A DNA stretch of 64,000 bases, from the NCBI GenBank assembly GCA_943371025.1, contig CALRTC020000017.1, positions 62,001 through 126,000 on the forward strand. The letters are read 5' to 3'. Of the stretch, positions 59,923-64,000 are shown piece after piece (the first letter of the stretch is position 1; every line of letters begins with the position of its first letter). The translations under genes and the position numbers were made by a program. The DNA is from Niveispirillum sp943371025. Lineage in GTDB: Bacteria; Pseudomonadota; Alphaproteobacteria; Azospirillales; Azospirillaceae. The notes beneath the pieces are model-generated. The model was not told the origin of the DNA. It saw only the letters and a program-made list of their open reading frames with translations, and made no database searches.

Positions 59923-60609
59923 ATGCGGTTCGAGCCGACGATGGTGCGGGAAGAAAAGACGGCCCGCCAGCTTTATGAACAGGTGAAGGCCAATCCGGCG
60001 CGGGCGAAGTTCGGCTTCGGCCAGCGCCTGGCCATCGTCAATGTGGATTTCCAGCAGGCCTATACGCGACCCGACCTGTTCCCGAAATCGGCCTATGTCA
60101 CCGATCCCGACCAGATCGCGCATGTGAACCGGATCAGCGCCGCCGCCCGGCGCCTTGGCATGCCCGTGATCTGGACCCGCGTGGCCTATAAGGCGGATGG
60201 CGGCGATGCCGGCGTCTGGGGTACCCGCACCAACACGCCCGACAGCCTGCAGAACATCAAGCTGGGCAGCGAGCGTCACGCCTTCGACCCGCGGGTGGAG
60301 ATCGATGCGGCCGTCGACCTTGTCTATGACAAGCGCATGCCGTCGGCCTTCCATGAGTCGCCGCTGCAATCCTATCTGATCTGGCACAAGATCGACACGG
60401 TGGTGGTGACGGGCGGCAGCACGTCCGGCTGTGTGCGCGCCACGGCGGTGGACAGCCTGTCCCGCGGCTATCGCACCATCGTCCCGGAGGAATGCGTGGC
60501 CGACAAGCATGAAAGCTACCACTTCGCCAACCTGACCGACCTGTTGCTGAAATATGCCGACGTGGTCGGCGTAGCAGAGGTTGAGGCGCATCTGGCGTCG
60601 CTGGGGTGA
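59923..60609 (+). CDS. Isochorismatase-like cysteine hydrolase (N-carbamoylsarcosine amidase type)
   Basis: 228-residue amidase of the isochorismatase fold. The triad fits D42 (AIVNVDFQQAY), K137 (VYDKRMPSAF) and C170 (GGSTSGCVRATAVDS). The cis-peptide region VVVTGGSTSG is typical of amidase members such as N-carbamoylsarcosine amidase and biuret or ureidoacrylate hydrolases. I start at 59923 behind GAGG; the frame is open 180 bases further up but crosses the operator. It probably hydrolyses an N-carbamoyl or amide intermediate; the exact substrate is unknown. Confidence 0.82.
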   Translation: MRFEPTMVREEKTARQLYEQVKANPARAKFGFGQRLAIVNVDFQQAYTRPDLFPKSAYVTDPDQIAHVNRISAAARRLGMPVIWTRVAYKADGGDAGVWGTRTNTPDSLQNIKLGSERHAFDPRVEIDAAVDLVYDKRMPSAFHESPLQSYLIWHKIDTVVVTGGSTSGCVRATAVDSLSRGYRTIVPEECVADKHESYHFANLTDLLLKYADVVGVAEVEAHLASLG

Positions 60610-60654
60610 GGGGGGCTCCCCACCCCGTCATTCACACTCTGTCGTCATCAATTT

Positions 60655-60778
60655 CCGTCATCCCGGCGAAAGCCGGGACCCAGGGGCCAAACGCCCAACC
60701 TATCGGCAGCTTCCATCGACGCGGCGTCGGCGGTTGATCCTGTGGCCCCTGGGTCCCGGCTTTCGCCGGGATGACGGG
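60655..60778. repeat. Paired palindrome, class 1
   Basis: Arms CCGTCATCCCGGCGAAAGCC and inverse around a ~55-base spacer related to that at 36279. It lies between two genes of the putative amidase operon. Confidence 0.88.
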
Positions 60779-60850
60779 AGAGAAGGGATGACGGGAATTG
60801 ATGACAAGAATTAAGGCATATCCCCCGGTCCCCCGAACCAGGAACCCACC

Positions 60851-61810
60851 ATGCACCGCCATCCCAACCTTTATGATTTCTGGCCCTATCGCGACCGGCC
60901 GAAGATCACCTGGCCGGGCAACAAGAAGCTGGCCTTCTGGGTCGCCCCCAATATCGAATATTACGAGATCGACCCGCCGGTGAACCCGTCGCGCAAGCCC
61001 TGGGGCCGGCCGCATCCCGATATCGTGCCCTATTCGGCGCGCGACTGGGGCAACCGCGTCGGCCATTGGCGGCTGATGGAGGTGATGGACGAGTTCAATG
61101 TGCGCGGCAGCATCAGCCTGTCGGTCGCCATGCTGGACCATCACCCGGAAATCATCCGCGCCTGCGTCGACCGCGACTGGGAATTCTTCAGCCACGGCAT
61201 CTATAACACGCGCTATTCCTATAACATGACAGAGGCGCAGGAACGCGCCGTGCTGGAAGACAGCATCAAATCCGTCATGGACGCCACCGGTCAGCGCATC
61301 CGGGGATATCTGGCCCCGGCCCTGACCCATACCGAACGCACACTCGACCTCTTGGCCGAATATGAGTTCTGGTATTCTTGCGACCTGTTCCAGGATGACC
61401 AGCCGCAGCCGCTGAAGGTGAAGGGCGATAACCGCCTGATCTCCATGCCCTACAGCCTGGAGGTCAACGACGTCATCACCTATGGCGTCTATAACCAGAG
61501 CCCGCGCGCCTATGCCGACGCGCTGATGCGTCATTTCGACCAGCTGCTGGAGGAAGGGGCGGAGACGGGCACGGTCATGTGCATTCCGCTGCACGCCTAT
61601 CTGGTGGGCCATCCCCACCGTATCGGGCCGTTCCGGGAGGCGCTGCGCTATATCACCAGCCATCGCGACGATGTCTGGGTGACGACGGCCAAGGAAATCG
61701 CCGAGTTCTACCGGACCAACCATTATGAACAGAGCCTGGCCGACATTGCCCGCCGCGGCAATGCGCGGCCCGGCACCGGCTTCAACCCCGGCACGCAGGG
61801 GGCCCTGTGA
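60851..61810 (+). CDS. Polysaccharide deacetylase-fold protein, PuuE-like, first copy
   Basis: 319-residue cytosolic NodB-fold protein. RDWGNRVGHWRLMEVMDEF and EFFSHGIYNTRYSYNM match the PuuE/allantoinase-like branch, which hydrolyses ureides rather than glycans. No signal peptide. RGYLAPALTHTERTLDLLAE corresponds to the conserved middle motif. It lies between the amidase and a second deacetylase-like gene, whose start overlaps its stop. Ring opening of a ureide or hydantoin-like compound is an inference from this pairing with the amidase. Confidence 0.8.
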   Translation: MHRHPNLYDFWPYRDRPKITWPGNKKLAFWVAPNIEYYEIDPPVNPSRKPWGRPHPDIVPYSARDWGNRVGHWRLMEVMDEFNVRGSISLSVAMLDHHPEIIRACVDRDWEFFSHGIYNTRYSYNMTEAQERAVLEDSIKSVMDATGQRIRGYLAPALTHTERTLDLLAEYEFWYSCDLFQDDQPQPLKVKGDNRLISMPYSLEVNDVITYGVYNQSPRAYADALMRHFDQLLEEGAETGTVMCIPLHAYLVGHPHRIGPFREALRYITSHRDDVWVTTAKEIAEFYRTNHYEQSLADIARRGNARPGTGFNPGTQGAL

Positions 61811-62733
61811 TGACCAGCCTTCCCGACAGCTATTTCACCTACGCCAGGCGCCATGCCGGCCCCGACCATGGGCATTATCCGGCCTCGCCCGTGCGCGATC
61901 GGGCACCCATCGCCCTGCCGGGCGGGGCGTCACTGGGCCTGTGGGTGGTGGTGCCGCTGGAATTCTTCCCCCTGAACCCGTCCGGCCAGCCCTTCAAGGC
62001 GCCAGGCGCCATGCAGACGCCCTATCCGGACCTGCGCCATTACACCACCCGCGATTATGGCAACCGCGTCGGCGCCTATCGCCTGCTGAAACTGTTCGGC
62101 AAGCTGGGCCTGCGCGTCACCTTCGCCGTGCAGGGGGCGGTGGCCGAGCGTTATCCGGGGCTGGTCAAGGATGTGCTGGGCGACGGGCATGATCTCTGCG
62201 CCCATGGCTGGGACACGGACAGCCTGCACCATTCGGGGTTAAGCGAAGAGGTGGAGACGGGCTACATCACCCGCACGCTGGACGCCATCCAGGCCGCCAC
62301 CGGCCACCGGCCCGATGGCTGGATCAGCCCGGCGCGCGCCGAAGGCTTCGCCACCCCGGCGCGGCTGGCCGCCAATGGTATCACCTGGTTTGCCGACTGG
62401 GCCCATGACGATCTGCCCACGCGGTTCCAGACCGATGCCGGCGAACTGGCCGCCCTGCCCTTGTCGAACGAGCTGGATGACTGGCAGATCCTGGTCACCT
62501 ATGGACGGCCGGAACATGAATGGGTGGCCCAGGTGTCGGACGCCGCCGATTGGCTGTCGGCCGAAGCCGCGCGCCTGTTCAGCCCGCGCATCCTGACCCT
62601 GACGGTGCGACCCTATGTCAGCGGCCTGCCCTATCGCGTCAAGGCGCTGGGCGACAGCCTGAAGGGCGTACTGGACCGGCCGGGGGTGGTGGCGCTGACG
62701 CCCAAGGATATGGTGGGGGCGCTGTCGGTTTGA
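61810..62733 (+). CDS. Polysaccharide deacetylase-fold protein, PuuE-like, second copy
   Basis: 307 residues, distantly similar to the preceding protein: RDYGNRVGAYRLLKLFGKLG, then LCAHGWDTDSLHHSGLSEEV with the family His, then GHRPDGWISPARAEGFATPA. The ATG shares a base with the previous stop (TGATG), so the two are made together and may form a heteromer. The two copies differ at the GHG region (SHGIYNTRY against AHGWDTDSL), so one may be catalytic and the other structural or of altered specificity. Confidence 0.8.
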   Translation: MTSLPDSYFTYARRHAGPDHGHYPASPVRDRAPIALPGGASLGLWVVVPLEFFPLNPSGQPFKAPGAMQTPYPDLRHYTTRDYGNRVGAYRLLKLFGKLGLRVTFAVQGAVAERYPGLVKDVLGDGHDLCAHGWDTDSLHHSGLSEEVETGYITRTLDAIQAATGHRPDGWISPARAEGFATPARLAANGITWFADWAHDDLPTRFQTDAGELAALPLSNELDDWQILVTYGRPEHEWVAQVSDAADWLSAEAARLFSPRILTLTVRPYVSGLPYRVKALGDSLKGVLDRPGVVALTPKDMVGALSV

Positions 62734-62758
62734 GCGGGGTCTGACGTTATCCCTCTCT

Positions 62759-62873
62759 CCTGTCATCCCGGCGAAAGCCGGGACCCAGCGTAGAGCGGCG
62801 TCTGCCGCGATAAGAATCATGTCGGCGCTGACCGCGCCTCACGCTGGGCCCCGGCTTTCGCCGGGGTGACGGG
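62759..62873. repeat. Paired palindrome, class 2
   Basis: Same orientation as 20607. The left arm has TGTCATCCCGG and the right arm ends CGCCGGGGTGACGGG, so the arms have drifted slightly from perfect complementarity. It lies before the GntR regulator gene. Confidence 0.85.
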
Positions 62874-62993
62874 AAAAAGGCGGTTGCCCCTCATGCGGTC
62901 CGATGCCCCCCCAACGTCAACCTTGTGCACACGCCCCAACATGTTGATAAAGCGTTAGCCAGCGCTACCCCTCGAAACCCCGGACGGACATTC

Positions 62994-63788
62994 ATGGACC
63001 AGCCCACCCAGACCGCAGGACTGAGCCCGGACCAGTTGGACCATGCCGCCCCCACCCCGCTTTATCACCAGATCTATCTGGTGCTGCGGGAGAAGATCCG
63101 CAGCGGGGAGTTTCCGGCCAATTCCGTGATGCCGGGCGAACAGGAACTGGCCAAGCTGTTCGACGTGTCGCGCATCACCGTGAAACGCGCCCTGAACGAG
63201 CTGGCGGCCCATGATCTGGTCAGCCGGCATCGCGGGCGCGGCACGGTGGTGACGGCGTCGGCCACCCTGCCCCAGGTCCATGGCAGTTTCGACAATCTGA
63301 TCGACAGCCTGAAGACCCTGGGCCTGGAAACGCAGGTGCAGGTGCTGGAACTGTCCGACATGCCGGCCCCGCCCGCCGTGGCCGCCCTGCTGGATCTGGA
63401 ACCGGGGGCAGAGGTGCAGCGTGGCGTGCGCCTGCGCAAGCTGACGGGGGAGCCGTTCAGCTATCTGATCCAGTATATGCCCGGCGACATCGCCGCCCGC
63501 ATCAGCCGCGCGGATATGGAGACGGTGCCCATGCTGGTCCTGCTGGAACGGGCCGGCGCCACGCCTTATGAGGCGGAACAGTGGATCACCGCCGTGGCCG
63601 CCGATCCGCCCATCGCCGCCGCCCTGGAAATGGCGCCGGGCGCGCCGCTGCTGCGGGTGGAACGGGTGATGCGCGACAAGGCCGGCCGCGCCGTGCAGCT
63701 GATCTACGCCCATTACCGCCCCGACCGCTTCAAATACCATATGCGCTCCAGCCGCAAGGGCAGCAGCCAATGGCGGGCGGAAGGGTGA
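62994..63788 (+). CDS. GntR-family regulator, HutC subfamily (UTRA domain)
   Basis: 264-residue repressor. The winged helix at residues ~20-85 includes TPLYHQIYLVLREKIRSGEF, LAKLFDVSRITVKRALNEL and HRGRGTVVT. A UTRA ligand domain follows (VQRGVRLRKLTGEPFSYLIQ, MAPGAPLLRVERVMRDKAG, IYAHYRPDRFKYHM). I start at ATG 62994; an in-frame ATG 69 bases earlier is less likely. HutC-type proteins sense small metabolites such as urocanate or amino sugars. Here it is the likely regulator of the amidase/deacetylase genes and perhaps of the duplicated operator at 59675/59878. Confidence 0.87.
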   Translation: MDQPTQTAGLSPDQLDHAAPTPLYHQIYLVLREKIRSGEFPANSVMPGEQELAKLFDVSRITVKRALNELAAHDLVSRHRGRGTVVTASATLPQVHGSFDNLIDSLKTLGLETQVQVLELSDMPAPPAVAALLDLEPGAEVQRGVRLRKLTGEPFSYLIQYMPGDIAARISRADMETVPMLVLLERAGATPYEAEQWITAVAADPPIAAALEMAPGAPLLRVERVMRDKAGRAVQLIYAHYRPDRFKYHMRSSRKGSSQWRAEG

Positions 63789-63800
63789 GGTTGGGTTGAT

Positions 63801-63880
63801 AAGGCGCTGACTTGGCGCCTATGGGCGCAGGCCGGGGTGACGGCTGTGAGACCCAAGTCGATTCCAATTCAATAGAATCC
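63801..63880. repeat. Degenerate repeat fragments
   Basis: Contains GGCGCCTATGGGCGC, CCGGGGTGACGG and GATTCCAATTCA in a row, i.e. scraps of the short CCTATGG word, a palindrome arm and the inverted end of the MITE-like element. It looks like a decayed element B relative. Confidence 0.45.
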
Positions 63881-63889
63881 GAGAGACCC

Positions 63890-64000
63890 ATGTCCGACAA
63901 AGTCATCCTGCGCCGTGACGGCGCCGGCATCGGCCGCCTGATCCTGAACCAGCCGGCCAAGCGCAATGCCCTGTCGCAGGAAATGTGGCGGCTGGTGCCG
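63890..64000 (+). CDS. Enoyl-CoA hydratase/isomerase family, N-terminal fragment
   Basis: The first 37 residues of a crotonase-fold protein, cut by the right edge. The opening MSDKVILRRDGAGIGRL followed by ILNQPAKRNALSQEMW is the typical first strand and helix of enoyl-CoA hydratases. GAGAGACCC lies upstream. It follows the GntR gene in the same direction. Confidence 0.8.
   Translation, partial: MSDKVILRRDGAGIGRLILNQPAKRNALSQEMWRLVP

Overview
The window is a GC-rich bacterial chromosome segment in the style of an alphaproteobacterium. It has TonB receptors, dense same-strand operons, pentose oxidation without phosphorylation, and many dispersed intergenic palindromes. The sugar dehydrogenase at 15507-16439 resembles L-arabinose 1-dehydrogenase of Azospirillum, so Azospirillaceae/Rhodospirillales is my best guess. 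That placement is inference. I saw no rRNA, tRNA, CRISPR array or intact transposase.

Layout. (1) 1-10760 looks like a peptide and amino-acid utilisation block: a POT transporter cut by the left edge, a TonB receptor, a GntR/FadR regulator, two tandem DUF885 metallopeptidase-like proteins and an APC permease. (2) 10763-27792 is an arabinan/L-arabinose locus: GH127, L-arabinose dehydrogenase, AraD1/GguC-type FAH protein, FucP-type sugar permease, aldose 1-epimerase, IlvD/Edd dehydratase, GntR regulator and GH43. It is interrupted twice. One interruption is a partly AT-rich islet (13258-15400) with a SleB-like hydrolase and a lipoprotein. The other (22675-25272) holds a YefM/YoeB pair, an S41 peptidase and an ArsR-like regulator, and includes a relic of a second gntR gene. 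(3) 45745-27989 is one long minus-strand block for aromatic degradation: ring-hydroxylating dioxygenase alpha and beta, diol dehydrogenase, extradiol dioxygenase, C-C hydrolase, Rieske ferredoxin, acyl-CoA ligase, TonB receptor, ferredoxin reductase, hydratase and thiolase. It ends in hydantoinase/oxoprolinase A and B genes plus an avidin-like protein overlapping hyuB. AraC and MalT-like LuxR regulators sit at its head. (4) 49803-50882 has a hydantoin racemase and an orphan antitoxin whose toxin gene is truncated by a repeat element. (5) 51415-57847 is a Czc/Cus-type heavy-metal efflux operon. (6) 58110-64000 has an MFS transporter, an isochorismatase-like amidase, two PuuE-like deacetylases, a HutC-type GntR regulator and the start of an enoyl-CoA hydratase, suggesting ureide or N-carbamoyl compound catabolism.

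The intergenic space is unusually structured. There are about fifteen paired or single GAAA-loop palindromes in at least three spacer classes, and MITE-like elements with inverted ends. There are also three copies of a multi-hairpin repeat whose stems covary between copies (38862-39008, 49501-49628, 54317-54446). The strongest candidates for something undescribed are the cytosolic tandem avidin-like protein fused by overlap to a hydantoinase operon, the covarying multi-hairpin repeat, and the lipoprotein/peptidoglycan-hydrolase pair in AT-rich DNA.
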